This document shows, in pieces, positions 34,667 to 43,459 of a stretch of 64,000 nt of DNA. This DNA is from Aquipluma nitroreducens. Its GTDB lineage: Bacteria > Bacteroidota > Bacteroidia > Bacteroidales > Prolixibacteraceae. The notes under the pieces were generated by a model. That model worked only from the letters and a program-made list of their open reading frames with translations, was not told the DNA's origin and ran no database searches. The stretch covers positions 5,013,501 to 5,077,500 of the forward strand of contig NZ_AP018694.1 of NCBI RefSeq assembly GCF_009689585.1. The letters run 5' to 3'. Position numbers and translations under genes: made by a program. Numbering within the stretch: the first letter of the stretch is position 1; every line of letters starts with the position of its first letter.

Positions 34667-37423
34667 ATGAAAATAATTCAACTCACTTTACTTCTATTTC
34701 TTTCCAATTTTTTGTTAGCTCAAAATAATGAGACCCAATATCTGTCGGGAACCGGAGCTGATAAAACAGTAAACTGGAAGTTTTTCTGTTCAGCAGGTAT
34801 GAACAGTGGAAAATGGACAACTATTGCGGTTCCTTCGTGCTGGGAACTGCAAGGATTTGGCGCTTACAATTACGGACATGACAAGTACGAAAACAGGATC
34901 AACGAGACCGGAACATATCGCTATAAGTTTAACGTACCCGCCGGTTGGCAAAACAAACAGGTAAATATTGTTTTCGATGGTGTGATGACCGATGCTGAAG
35001 TAAAGATTAATGGCAAACTGGCCGGACCAATCCATCAGGGCGCTTTTTATCAGTTTAAGTACGACATCAGTAAATTGTTGAAGCCTGGAAAAGAAAACCA
35101 ATTGGAGGTTTTGGTAAATAAACATTCCGGTAATTGGTCGATCAACGAGGCTGAACGGCAAGCAGATTTCTGGATATTCGGAGGCATTTTTCGTCCGGTT
35201 TACCTGGAAGCCAAACCGAAAGAGAATATTGCGAGGGTAGCAGTTGATGCGCGTGCTAATGGTGATTTTCAGGCCAATGTTTATATCTCTGGATTCAAAA
35301 ATGCAGTTGAAGTAATTGCTGAGATACAGACTCTATCCGGAAAAACTGAATCAAAATTTGAAACCGCTGTAAATGCTCCGGTTTGTAATGTTTCGGGTAA
35401 AATGGCCAGTCCAAAAACCTGGAATCCTGAGTTTCCCAATCGATACAAAGCAGTATTTAAACTGTTGGACAAAAACGGTGCGTTAATTAATCAATATAGC
35501 GAGTTGATTGGATTCCGTACTGTTGAGGTGCGCGAAAGCGACGGAATTTATATAAATGGTGTTCGTATAAAAATGCAGGGGGTTTGCCGCCATACTTTTA
35601 ACCCAAAATATGGCCGAACCTCGTCAAAAGCGCTGAGCATAGAAGCCGTGAACCTGATGAAAGACATGAACATGAATGCGGTTCGTATGTCGCACTATCC
35701 TCCCGACAAGCACTTCCTCGATGTTTGTGACTCACTTGGACTTGTTGTACTCGACGAACTTACAGCATGGCAGAAACCTTCGTATGACGATGTTGTTGGC
35801 CGGAAATTAATGGAAGAAATGATTGCCCATGATGTCAATCATCCGTCGATCATTCTTTGGGACAATGGCAACGAAGGTGGCGAAAACAATAACCTGAACG
35901 ATGATTTTGCCGAGTTGGACATTCAGAAACGTAAAGTGTTACACCCATGGCAGGATTACGATTTAACCAATACGCTGCATTACAGCGACTACAATTCACT
36001 GGCTCTCGACGGTTTCAGCAAACGCAAAATATTCTTCCCTACCGAATTTTTACATGGTTTGTACGATGGTGGCCTTGGTGCCGGATTGGACGATTATTGG
36101 CAAATGATGTGGAATAATCCACTGGCAGCCGGAGGTTTTCTGTGGGTATTTGCCGACGAGGCGGTAGAACGCACTGACCGTAATCGGGAACTCGACAGCG
36201 ACGGTAATCATGCCCCTGACGGTATTCTGGGACCATACAATGAGAAAGAAGGAAGCTTTTATACGATCAAAGAGATTTGGTCGCCTGTTCAATTTGAGAA
36301 ACGTTACATCAGTCCTGAATTCAACGGTTCTTTCAGGATCGAAAACCGATATTTCTATACCAATCTTAATAAATGCACATTTGATGCTGAATGGGTTAGC
36401 TTTTCTTCGCCCGATAAAAACAGGACAGAAGAGGTGAATAGTCGTGAGAATCTAAAAATTGATCTGGCTCCCGGTCAAAAGGGAATGATTCAGCTTAAGT
36501 TGCCTGAAAACTGGCAAAAATTCGATGCTCTGCGAATTAAGGCAACTGATCAGTATGGTCGAGTGTTAAATACCTGGAGCTGGCCGGTGAAATATCCTGA
36601 AGCAAAAATAAAAGAGTTGCTGACAGAAACTTCAGGAGAAAAACCAACTATTCAGGAGACTGAAAAAGAGTTGATTGTGAAGACTAATAAACTAAATTTC
36701 ACATTCAGCAAGACAGACGGAACTATTCAGCAAATCAAAAATGGAGATCGATTGATTCCACTTTCCAACGGGCCGGTGTTTGTTGCCGGTGAAAAGAAGG
36801 TAAAACAATCGACCCACCGTTTCGAGGATAATGTGCTGGTTATTGAAACGGTTTTCGAAAACAACGACATGCTCAAATGGACTGTTTTTGGAAATGGCTT
36901 GATTGATCTGGATGTGAACTATGAACCGAATAACAATTGTCTGTTTGCGGGCGTAACATTCGATTATCCTGAAAAAAATGTGGTCGGAATAAAATGGTTG
37001 GGAAACGGACCCTACCGTGTCTATAAAAACCGTATGAAAGGTGTTGAATTTGGACTCTGGGAAAAAGCTTACAACAATACTATCACTGGAGAATCAGGAT
37101 TCAAATATCCTGAGTTTAAAGGTTACCATTCTGAAGTATATTGGGCAAAGATTGAAGGAAAAGATAGTCCGGATTTCAAGGTTTACATTCACAGCAAAGA
37201 CATTTTCCTCCGAATGCTGACCCCAGCCGATCCGAAAGCACCTGCCAGAACAAAAATCGAATATCCCAAAGGCGATATCTCTTTCCTGAATGGCATCAAT
37301 GCTATCGGAACTAAGTTTACCGATGCTTCTTCGTCTGGGCCGCAATCAAATCCTTATCAGTTCAATTCTGCTAAAATTCATGGCGGAAAGTTAAATATGA
37401 AAATAACTTTCGATTTCAGATAG
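34667..37423 (+). CDS. GH2 glycosidase (beta-galactosidase-like)
   Basis: This 918-residue exported enzyme has a signal peptide ending LLAQ. It follows GH2 order: jelly-roll domain (VPSCWELQGFGAYNYG, YRYKFNVP), Ig-like domain, TIM barrel (GVCRHTFNPKYG, RMSHYPPDKHFLDVCD), then a C-terminal beta domain as in large beta-galactosidases (FAGVTFDYP, LGNGPYRVYKNR). The acid/base is E403 in DNGNEGG and the probable nucleophile E460 in PTEFLHG. The barrel motif reads LWDNGNE instead of the usual WSLGNE, so the active site is somewhat divergent and the sugar removed may not be galactose. It lies just downstream of SusD in locus 1. Confidence 0.9.
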   Translation: MKIIQLTLLLFLSNFLLAQNNETQYLSGTGADKTVNWKFFCSAGMNSGKWTTIAVPSCWELQGFGAYNYGHDKYENRINETGTYRYKFNVPAGWQNKQVNIVFDGVMTDAEVKINGKLAGPIHQGAFYQFKYDISKLLKPGKENQLEVLVNKHSGNWSINEAERQADFWIFGGIFRPVYLEAKPKENIARVAVDARANGDFQANVYISGFKNAVEVIAEIQTLSGKTESKFETAVNAPVCNVSGKMASPKTWNPEFPNRYKAVFKLLDKNGALINQYSELIGFRTVEVRESDGIYINGVRIKMQGVCRHTFNPKYGRTSSKALSIEAVNLMKDMNMNAVRMSHYPPDKHFLDVCDSLGLVVLDELTAWQKPSYDDVVGRKLMEEMIAHDVNHPSIILWDNGNEGGENNNLNDDFAELDIQKRKVLHPWQDYDLTNTLHYSDYNSLALDGFSKRKIFFPTEFLHGLYDGGLGAGLDDYWQMMWNNPLAAGGFLWVFADEAVERTDRNRELDSDGNHAPDGILGPYNEKEGSFYTIKEIWSPVQFEKRYISPEFNGSFRIENRYFYTNLNKCTFDAEWVSFSSPDKNRTEEVNSRENLKIDLAPGQKGMIQLKLPENWQKFDALRIKATDQYGRVLNTWSWPVKYPEAKIKELLTETSGEKPTIQETEKELIVKTNKLNFTFSKTDGTIQQIKNGDRLIPLSNGPVFVAGEKKVKQSTHRFEDNVLVIETVFENNDMLKWTVFGNGLIDLDVNYEPNNNCLFAGVTFDYPEKNVVGIKWLGNGPYRVYKNRMKGVEFGLWEKAYNNTITGESGFKYPEFKGYHSEVYWAKIEGKDSPDFKVYIHSKDIFLRMLTPADPKAPARTKIEYPKGDISFLNGINAIGTKFTDASSSGPQSNPYQFNSAKIHGGKLNMKITFDFR

Positions 37424-37528
37424 AACCTTATATATCATAAATTCATATTCTGTTGGTCGGGATATGTCAAAAAAAAGGCAATACGAAGTGCTGAATTAAC
37501 ATCAAAAGTTGATATGAATTTTTGTTTC

Positions 37529-37560
37529 ACCCCTTTACCAGCAATGGCAAAGGGGTTTTT
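37529..37560 (+). terminator. Intrinsic terminator after GH2
   Basis: ACCCCTTTACC pairs with GGCAAAGGGGT (10 of 11) around a 6-base loop, followed by a run of Ts. The rest of the 405-bp gap (37424-37828) holds no gene I can support, apart from the conserved element at 37691. Confidence 0.88.
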
Positions 37561-37690
37561 CTTCTTCATACATTTATAGCTAATTTTTATCCCCATCTTA
37601 TTGGCATTTATGGCCATTAAAAATATATGTCTGAATCCCTCTGATATGTTTTACAACAAAACTAAATACTGTCCAATTCTGGAATAAAAA

Positions 37691-37716
37691 AACTATCATT
37701 GCGTCAGTTGGACACA
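37691..37716 (+). promoter_or_regulatory. Shared 26-bp upstream element, copy 1
   Basis: AACTATCATTGCGTC, five variable bases, then GACACA. The same 15-mer and the same GACACA at the same spacing occur at 61170-61195 before a GH3 gene, 21 matches in 26. Both are in the direction of the following gene, here 112 bp before the Gfo/Idh/MocA start. Confidence 0.5.
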
Positions 37717-37828
37717 CTTTTGTGAGTTTTAGCGAATTGTTTTCCTAACAACATGTTAGTGCATAGAATGCGTTTTAATGTTGAGAATAAATATATTTAA
37801 ATATACCACAAACTAAATCAATCTACCA

Positions 37829-39244
37829 ATGAAAGAAAATTCAACCAGTGGAATGAACAGACGTAACTTTCTGGAACTTTCAGCTATTGGCCTTACCGGC
37901 CTTACCATCCTTCCAAGTTGGACGATGAGCGACGGAACCCGAATTGCTCCTAGCGATCGCGTTGTTATGGGTTTTATCGGCCTAGGACAACAAGGGATAA
38001 ACGATTTTGGCAGTTTTTCAAGCGTTCCTGGAGTACAAATTGCAGCTTGCTGCGATGTTGACAGCATGAAACAAAAGCGCTTTAAAAAACGTGTCGAAGC
38101 CTGGCAAGCCAGTAAATCAATTGCAGGTCGGTGCGACATGTACGAACAGTACGAAGAATTGCTTGAGCGCACAGACATTGATGCTGTTGAAGTTTGTTCT
38201 CCAGACCACTGGCATGCTTTAATGACGATTCATGCCTGTCAGGCAAAGAAAGATGTGTATGTGCAAAAACCGCTTTCGTTCACCATTACCGAAAGCCTTC
38301 AGATGGTGAAAGTGGCTAAAGCAAACAAACGTGTCGTTCAGGTTGGAACTCAGCAGCGTTCGAGCAAAGAATTCCAGAAAGCCATTGAATTGGTTCAAGC
38401 TGGAGCTATTGGGCACATCGAAAAAATCTATGCCAAAGTTGGTGATCCGCCAAAACCGTTGGATTTACCAGAAATGGCTATTCCTGGAAACCTGAATTTC
38501 AACCTTTGGATGGGACCGCTGAACGATCCGAATATTCACTATCATCCTGATTTGTGCCCTCCAATTTCATTGGAACCTGAAGAACGTGAAAAACTTTGGG
38601 GCGCATGGCGCTGGTACCGCGAAACCGGTAATGGTTTTACCGCCGACTGGGGTGCTCACATGTTCGATATTGCTCAGGCTGCTATCGGCATGGACGGATC
38701 GGGTCCTGCTCTTATTACTCCTAAAGGATACAAAGATCAGCCTTATCTTACTTTTAAATACCTGACCGGTGTTGAAATGACAGAACAACCTTATCTGGAA
38801 GATATGCCAAATGCACAGGGTATCAAATTTATAGGTACCAAAGGATGGATTGAAGTTGCCCGTGGTTATCTGGCTTGTTCTGATGCATCTCTTGTTCCAG
38901 CTGAATTAGCCGGAAGACGTCCGAAAAATCTGACTCCAGAAGAACGCAAAAAAATGTTCGAGGAAATGCAGAAAAGCGCAGCCAAAGGAAGCGGAAGTTT
39001 TGAAATCAGCTCTCCACACATGCAGAATTTTATCGATAGTGTTCGCTCTCGCAACAATCCAATTGCTCCAATCGAAGTTGGTTGTAGCACAGCAATCACT
39101 TGTTGCCTCGGAAACATGGCTACCGAACTTCAACGTCCGGTAAAATGGAATCCTGCTACATTGAGTTTTGGCGACGATAAAGAAGCTGCTGCTCACCGTT
39201 TATACCATTACGATTACAGAAATCCGTATTCGTTATACAAATAA
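37829..39244 (+). CDS. Tat-exported Gfo/Idh/MocA oxidoreductase
   Basis: This 471-residue protein begins with a twin-arginine signal (GMNRRNFLELSAIGLTGL), so it should be folded with its nucleotide and then exported. The Rossmann motif is GFIGLGQQG (about 49-57), the catalytic motif VQKPLS (EKP in classical members), and GNGFTADWGAHMFDIAQAAIG is the conserved central block (split at residues 270-290). Its C-terminal VGCSTAITCCLGNMA fits the same branch. Exported members act on sugars or glycosides with a tightly bound NAD, oxidising then re-reducing or forming 3-keto intermediates. Two exported isomerase-like genes follow. ATG at 37853 is an alternative start nearer the Arg pair. Confidence 0.93.
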   Translation: MKENSTSGMNRRNFLELSAIGLTGLTILPSWTMSDGTRIAPSDRVVMGFIGLGQQGINDFGSFSSVPGVQIAACCDVDSMKQKRFKKRVEAWQASKSIAGRCDMYEQYEELLERTDIDAVEVCSPDHWHALMTIHACQAKKDVYVQKPLSFTITESLQMVKVAKANKRVVQVGTQQRSSKEFQKAIELVQAGAIGHIEKIYAKVGDPPKPLDLPEMAIPGNLNFNLWMGPLNDPNIHYHPDLCPPISLEPEEREKLWGAWRWYRETGNGFTADWGAHMFDIAQAAIGMDGSGPALITPKGYKDQPYLTFKYLTGVEMTEQPYLEDMPNAQGIKFIGTKGWIEVARGYLACSDASLVPAELAGRRPKNLTPEERKKMFEEMQKSAAKGSGSFEISSPHMQNFIDSVRSRNNPIAPIEVGCSTAITCCLGNMATELQRPVKWNPATLSFGDDKEAAAHRLYHYDYRNPYSLYK

Positions 39245-39250
39245 TACATT

Positions 39251-39320
39251 TGCCCCGAAAAGCTTTTATTTGCAGTACTCTTTATTGTCCTGTAAAATGA
39301 TTGGCTTTTCGGGGCATTTT
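39251..39320 (+). terminator. Long-loop hairpin after the Gfo/Idh/MocA gene
   Basis: Thirteen perfectly paired bases, TGCCCCGAAAAGC (39251-39263) and GCTTTTCGGGGCA (39304-39316), enclose a 40-base loop and are followed by four Ts. It begins 6 bases after the stop. Confidence 0.8.
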
Positions 39321-39362
39321 CAATAGTTAAACACATACCAACAAATTCTAATATCAAAAATT

Positions 39363-40313
39363 ATGATGGAGTCAAAACGTGATTTTTTAAAGAAAATATC
39401 TTTACTAACAGCCGGTGGTTTGATGACTGGAAATTTCGCTCCTGTTATTGCATCGGCTAAAACTGCACCAACGATTGCCGGGAAAAAGGTGATCGGGTTG
39501 CAGATCTATTCATTAATGAAAGAACTGACCGAGAATGTTCCGGAAGGAATGAAAAAAATAAAAGAAATTGGTTACAGCACAATCGAACTGGCCGGCTACG
39601 GCAATCGGAAGATGGGTCAATATGAGGTTGGCGAATACCGTAAAATAGCAGAAGATGCAGGGTTGAAAATAACCAGCGCTCATGTGAATCCTCCGGAAAG
39701 GACATACACAAAAGATAATGTTGCTAAAATATCCGATTGGTGGAAGTTAGCTGTTGAGGATCATGTAAAATTAGGAGTTGGCCGTTTGATTCAGCCGGGA
39801 ATGCCGACTATTGAAACCCACGACGATGCAAAGCTGGTAGGCGAAGTCTTCAACAATGCTGGAGAGATAGCAAAAGCTGCCGGTATCAAATGGGGGTACC
39901 ACAACCACAATATGGAGTTCAAACGGATTGCAAAACCAGGTGAAACTCTCCCTACTGGTCCTGGAGCCGTTCTTCGTCCGGTTGGCGACATCGTTTATGA
40001 CCTGATGATGGAAGCAACAGATCCTGCTTTGGTATTCTTCGAAATGGATGTTTACTGGACGGTTATGGGACAGATGGATCCACTGGATTATTTTGAAAAA
40101 TATCCAACACGCATTCAGGTTCTTCACATCAAAGACCGCTCAGTTTTAGGTCAGTCTGGAATGATGAATTTCGAAAACATCTTCAAAAAAGCGTATTCAA
40201 TTGGGATCAACGAATTTTATGTTGAAATTGAAAAGATAAAAACGAACATGACTCAATTCGAAGGTGTTAAGGGCTGTTTCGATTACCTGAACAATGCTTC
40301 ATTTGTTAAATAA
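39363..40313 (+). CDS. Exported sugar isomerase/epimerase-like TIM barrel, 1
   Basis: This 316-residue protein has a Tat-like leader (SKRDFLKKISLLTAGGLM; one Arg replaced by Lys) and a xylose-isomerase-like TIM barrel. Metal-site motifs are TSAHVNPP, WGYHNHNMEF and FFEMDVYW, with VLHIKDR and EFYVEIEK near the end. Cytosolic relatives isomerise sugar phosphates or inositols, but export argues for an unphosphorylated substrate. In glycoside oxidation routes similar barrels eliminate the aglycone from 3-keto-sugars. Together with the oxidoreductase before it and its paralogue after it (14-bp gap) it forms a likely pathway. Substrate unproven. Confidence 0.9.
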   Translation: MMESKRDFLKKISLLTAGGLMTGNFAPVIASAKTAPTIAGKKVIGLQIYSLMKELTENVPEGMKKIKEIGYSTIELAGYGNRKMGQYEVGEYRKIAEDAGLKITSAHVNPPERTYTKDNVAKISDWWKLAVEDHVKLGVGRLIQPGMPTIETHDDAKLVGEVFNNAGEIAKAAGIKWGYHNHNMEFKRIAKPGETLPTGPGAVLRPVGDIVYDLMMEATDPALVFFEMDVYWTVMGQMDPLDYFEKYPTRIQVLHIKDRSVLGQSGMMNFENIFKKAYSIGINEFYVEIEKIKTNMTQFEGVKGCFDYLNNASFVK

Positions 40314-40327
40314 TTTTTAAAATACTC

Positions 40328-41365
40328 ATGAAAAAAACTTTAAGCTTTTGTTTTATTGCGATTTTGGCGCTTTTCTATACTTCATCAACTTCTTTTGGAG
40401 CTTCCAGCCCTAAAAAACATATTGGAATCGCAACATATTCTGTGAAAGGCCTTGAATCGGATATCGAAGGTTCATTCAAAGCTCTAGCCGACGATGGTTA
40501 TGTCGTTATGGAAATCTCGAATTACGATGCTAAAACAGGTTTAGTTGCTGGGTACAAACCCGCCGAGTATGCTGCTTTGGCCAAGAAGTGTGGTATGGAA
40601 ATTATTTCAAGCCATGCACGTGGTAAATTTGATGTGAAAGATGTTGAAGGTAGCCTGGCCGATTGGGGAAAGGTATTTGCCGACCACAAAATTATTGGCT
40701 GCAAATATGTGGTTTTTCCAATGAATATTTGGTCAGGAACAATTGAAGGACTAAAGGCTGAATGCGACTTGATGAATAAAATAGGTGATGAGGCGAACAA
40801 AAGGGGAATCAAATTTGGTTATCACAACCACCATATTGAATTCGTTAAGATCCCAAATACAGATCAATTGTATGAAGATTTTCTTCTAGCCAACACTGAT
40901 CCTGATAAAGTATTCTTCCAGATGGATGTTTACTGGATTTCGGTGGGTGGTCAGGATCCTGTTGCTTATCTGAAGAAATATCCGACCCGTTTCAAATTAT
41001 TGCACATCAAAGATGAATATGTGGTTGGCGCAACCGGGAAGATCAACTATGAAGCAATTTTCAATCAGTTCTACAAAAATGGTAATTCGGATTGGTTTGT
41101 TGAAATGGAAGCCAAAATGAATAAAGAACAACGTGAACAGTCGATGGCTATGATGAACCAAATGAAAAATATTCAGGCTCAGGGTGGTAATATGGCCGAT
41201 TTTATGGCTAATATGATGAAAAACCGTCCAAAAGATGGTCAGGGGGCTCCTCCTCCGGGATTTGGTCCACAGGATCCGAAAGTACAAGCCGAAATGCTGA
41301 AGACCTCACTCGAAGGAATTAAACTTAGTGCTGATTATCTTCTGAAATCTGATTTCGTGAAATAA
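40328..41365 (+). CDS. Exported sugar isomerase/epimerase-like TIM barrel, 2
   Basis: This 345-residue paralogue of the preceding gene has a Sec-type signal (MKKTLSFCFIAILALFYTSS) rather than a Tat one. The same metal-site motifs are seen: ISSHARG, FGYHNHHIEF, FFQMDVYW, LLHIKDE and WFVEMEAK. Unlike its neighbour it carries an extra low-complexity segment, about residues 259-313, rich in Met, Asn and Gln and then Gly/Pro (MAMMNQMKNIQAQGG, APPPGFGPQDP), inserted before the final helix. The insertion lies where the barrel's last strand meets the C-terminus and may form a flexible cover or a protein contact. The gene is cotranscribed with isomerase 1. Confidence 0.9.
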   Translation: MKKTLSFCFIAILALFYTSSTSFGASSPKKHIGIATYSVKGLESDIEGSFKALADDGYVVMEISNYDAKTGLVAGYKPAEYAALAKKCGMEIISSHARGKFDVKDVEGSLADWGKVFADHKIIGCKYVVFPMNIWSGTIEGLKAECDLMNKIGDEANKRGIKFGYHNHHIEFVKIPNTDQLYEDFLLANTDPDKVFFQMDVYWISVGGQDPVAYLKKYPTRFKLLHIKDEYVVGATGKINYEAIFNQFYKNGNSDWFVEMEAKMNKEQREQSMAMMNQMKNIQAQGGNMADFMANMMKNRPKDGQGAPPPGFGPQDPKVQAEMLKTSLEGIKLSADYLLKSDFVK

Positions 41366-41435
41366 TATTACTGATTTCAGCTAATTTATTTATTAACAGG
41401 TATTTCTGTTGATAATCAATTTTGAATTAAGACAT

Positions 41436-41477
41436 AAAAAGAGGAAGGATTTCATGAAATGGATTCATCCTCTTTTT
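41436..41477 (+). terminator. Intrinsic terminator at the end of locus 1
   Basis: AAAAAGAGGA and TCCTCTTTTT form a 10-bp stem whose right arm supplies the T-run. It marks the boundary with locus 2. Confidence 0.88.
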
Positions 41478-41592
41478 AGCATTTAAATAGGTTTCATTGA
41501 TTTATGTTTATATGAGTTAGCTTTTGGCAAAAGCTTATTCGCGTAATTCGGTTTTGATATATTTTTTAAAAACCATTTATTGGTAAACAAAC

Positions 41593-42165
41593 ATGGACGA
41601 TCAGAATATTTGGAGTAAAATTGTTGAGGGTGATGTTAAGGCGTTGAAAGTTTTGCACGAAAAATATTATTACCAGATGTGGTTGTGGGCCTGCAAATAT
41701 AGCCGCAATACAACTCATACTGAAGAGTTGGTTTCTGATTGTTTCATAAAACTATGGGAGCGCCGTCAATATATTTTCATCGAAAAATCTTTAAAATCAT
41801 ACCTTTACCTGATGCTCAGGAACCAAATTGTGAGCCAGGCCCGAAAATCAAAACATCAGTTGGTTATAGGACTTGAAGCCCTTCCTGATGTGCCCGATGA
41901 AACGACAATCAACCACTTTGATTATTATGCCGGACTTTATCAGGCCATTCAGCGTATGCCTGAGCAAAGGCGAAGAATACTTGAGCTAGCCGCCTTCGAA
42001 TCGCTATCCTATAAGGAAGTTGCTGCACGTCTGAATATTTCCGTTAATACAGTAAAAACGCAAATGGGACGAGCATATCAGTTTCTGAAAGAAGAACTTG
42101 ATCCAACTAATTTTTTACTCTTTCACCTTTTAATACAAACTCCCAAATCGCAATTTAATTCTTAA
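41593..42165 (+). CDS. ECF RNA polymerase sigma factor of locus 2
   Basis: This 190-residue sigma factor has region 2 (VLHEKYYYQMWLWACKYS; EELVSDCFIKLWERR) and region 4 (MPEQRRRILELAAFESLSYK; EVAARLNISVNTVKTQMGRA), followed by a hydrophobic C-terminal tail (NFLLFHLLIQ). It is a distant paralogue of the factor at 27764. FecR, SusC and SusD genes follow in the same direction. It is expected to read the promoter(s) of locus 2. Confidence 0.93.
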   Translation: MDDQNIWSKIVEGDVKALKVLHEKYYYQMWLWACKYSRNTTHTEELVSDCFIKLWERRQYIFIEKSLKSYLYLMLRNQIVSQARKSKHQLVIGLEALPDVPDETTINHFDYYAGLYQAIQRMPEQRRRILELAAFESLSYKEVAARLNISVNTVKTQMGRAYQFLKEELDPTNFLLFHLLIQTPKSQFNS

Positions 42166-42351
42166 TCATTTTCAATTTATTGGTTTGATATTCAGTTGAA
42201 AATACAGATTGAGTGGGAGAGTCGCTTCTTCTTCGAGCAGCTGTTATACACAAGTCAGCAAATAAAATTGATACTTTATTAAAAAAAGGTGTAATTCCTG
42301 TCACCCTGTTTATCCCGTTTTTGCGTCGTGGGTTATATATACAGGTTTACA

Positions 42352-43353
42352 ATGGAAAAGAATGATAACAAGTATTGGGATTTAATTTCTGGAAAGTTGC
42401 ACGGCGAACTTGATCCTGATGAAAATACGTTGCTGGAACTAGAGCTGGAAGATCCTCAGAATCGACGGCTGTATGCCAAAGGTGATCAGATTTATCAGGG
42501 CTTAAAAGATGCTAAACAATTGCATGAATCAGATAAAACCAGCTCCTGGAATGATATTGAAAATGCAGTTGTTAAAAAGCGATTTTTACCTTCTTCAGCA
42601 GCAATGCTGAAATACGCCGCAATTCTTGTACTGGCATTTGTATCTGGTTTATATGCCCATTCTTTGTTAACCGGAGATGGTAATGATGTTCAATATGCCG
42701 AAATGGAAGTGATGTATGGGCAAACAGGCCATCTATTCCTTTTCGATGGAACTGAAGTTTGGCTGAATTCGGGAACGAAATTTAAATATCCAAATAAGTT
42801 CAATCAGAATGAGCGAAATGTGTTTATGGAGGGTGAAGCCTATTTTAAAGTTGCTCCAAACAAACACCTGCCTTTTAAGGTAAAAACGGGCAAGCTTGAA
42901 GTTGAAGTTTTGGGAACCTCTTTCAATCTTTCTGCATATCCATCAGAGCCAACTCAATCTGTGTTTCTGGACGAAGGCAAGGTTCAGATCAACGACTTGG
43001 TTGGCCATAAGATAGGAGATATAATTCCAGGACAAATAGCCGTAAAAACAGATGGGAATTCATCGATTCAGGTACAAAATGCCGATTCGTATTTTTATAC
43101 CAGCTGGAAAGATGGCAAAATCACATTCAGTTCGGAGAAGTTGAGCGATATTGCCAAAAAGATGGAGCGTTGGTACAATGTTGAAATCAGATTTAGCCAG
43201 GAATCATTGAAAGACTATAATTTTTCGGGAACTATTTTGAGAGCTAAGCCAATTGACCAGACCATTATGGCAATGGAGCAGTTGGCTCCCATCAGGTTTC
43301 AGTATCAGGTACGCCCCAACGAGAAAAATTTAATAACAATCATGTCGAAATAA
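42352..43353 (+). CDS. FecR-family anti-sigma factor of locus 2
   Basis: This 333-residue protein has a cytoplasmic sigma-binding part, a membrane helix (MLKYAAILVLAFVSGLYAHS near 85-104), the FecR domain (FDGTEVWLNSGTKFKYPN; RNVFMEGEAYFKV) and the C-terminal transporter-contact domain (FSSEKLSDIAKKMERWYNVEI). ATG at 42352 is preferred to a GTG at 42328. A TTGCGTCGTG string at 42321-42330, in the sigma-fecR gap, resembles the elements at 37691 and 61170. It should hold the locus 2 sigma factor until SusC 2 signals. Confidence 0.92.
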   Translation: MEKNDNKYWDLISGKLHGELDPDENTLLELELEDPQNRRLYAKGDQIYQGLKDAKQLHESDKTSSWNDIENAVVKKRFLPSSAAMLKYAAILVLAFVSGLYAHSLLTGDGNDVQYAEMEVMYGQTGHLFLFDGTEVWLNSGTKFKYPNKFNQNERNVFMEGEAYFKVAPNKHLPFKVKTGKLEVEVLGTSFNLSAYPSEPTQSVFLDEGKVQINDLVGHKIGDIIPGQIAVKTDGNSSIQVQNADSYFYTSWKDGKITFSSEKLSDIAKKMERWYNVEIRFSQESLKDYNFSGTILRAKPIDQTIMAMEQLAPIRFQYQVRPNEKNLITIMSK

Positions 43354-43384
43354 ACTAAACTTTTGAATATGGAATAAAAAGAAA

Positions 43385-43414
43385 GCGATGAAATGCTTGG
43401 ACCCATTTCATCGC
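43385..43414 (+). promoter_or_regulatory. Hairpin between fecR-like and susC-like genes, locus 2
   Basis: A perfect 11-bp stem, GCGATGAAATG with CATTTCATCGC, has an 8-base loop. It starts 31 bases after the FecR stop and ends 45 bases before the SusC ATG; no T-run follows. It occupies the same place as the hairpin at 29445-29478. It could be an attenuator, an RNA-processing site or a stabiliser of the SusC mRNA. Confidence 0.7.
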
Positions 43415-43459
43415 CGGAAAATAAAACAATAATTGTTTCATTTTAAACTACACAAACTT

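Noticed and set aside
37435-37617. Open frame of 60 codons on the minus strand
   Set aside because: It covers a strong terminator hairpin and has no recognisable motif.
37691-37705. ECF-type promoter with a CGTC -10 box
   Set aside because: No matching -35 element is shared at the proper distance between the two copies, so it is kept only as an unexplained conserved element.
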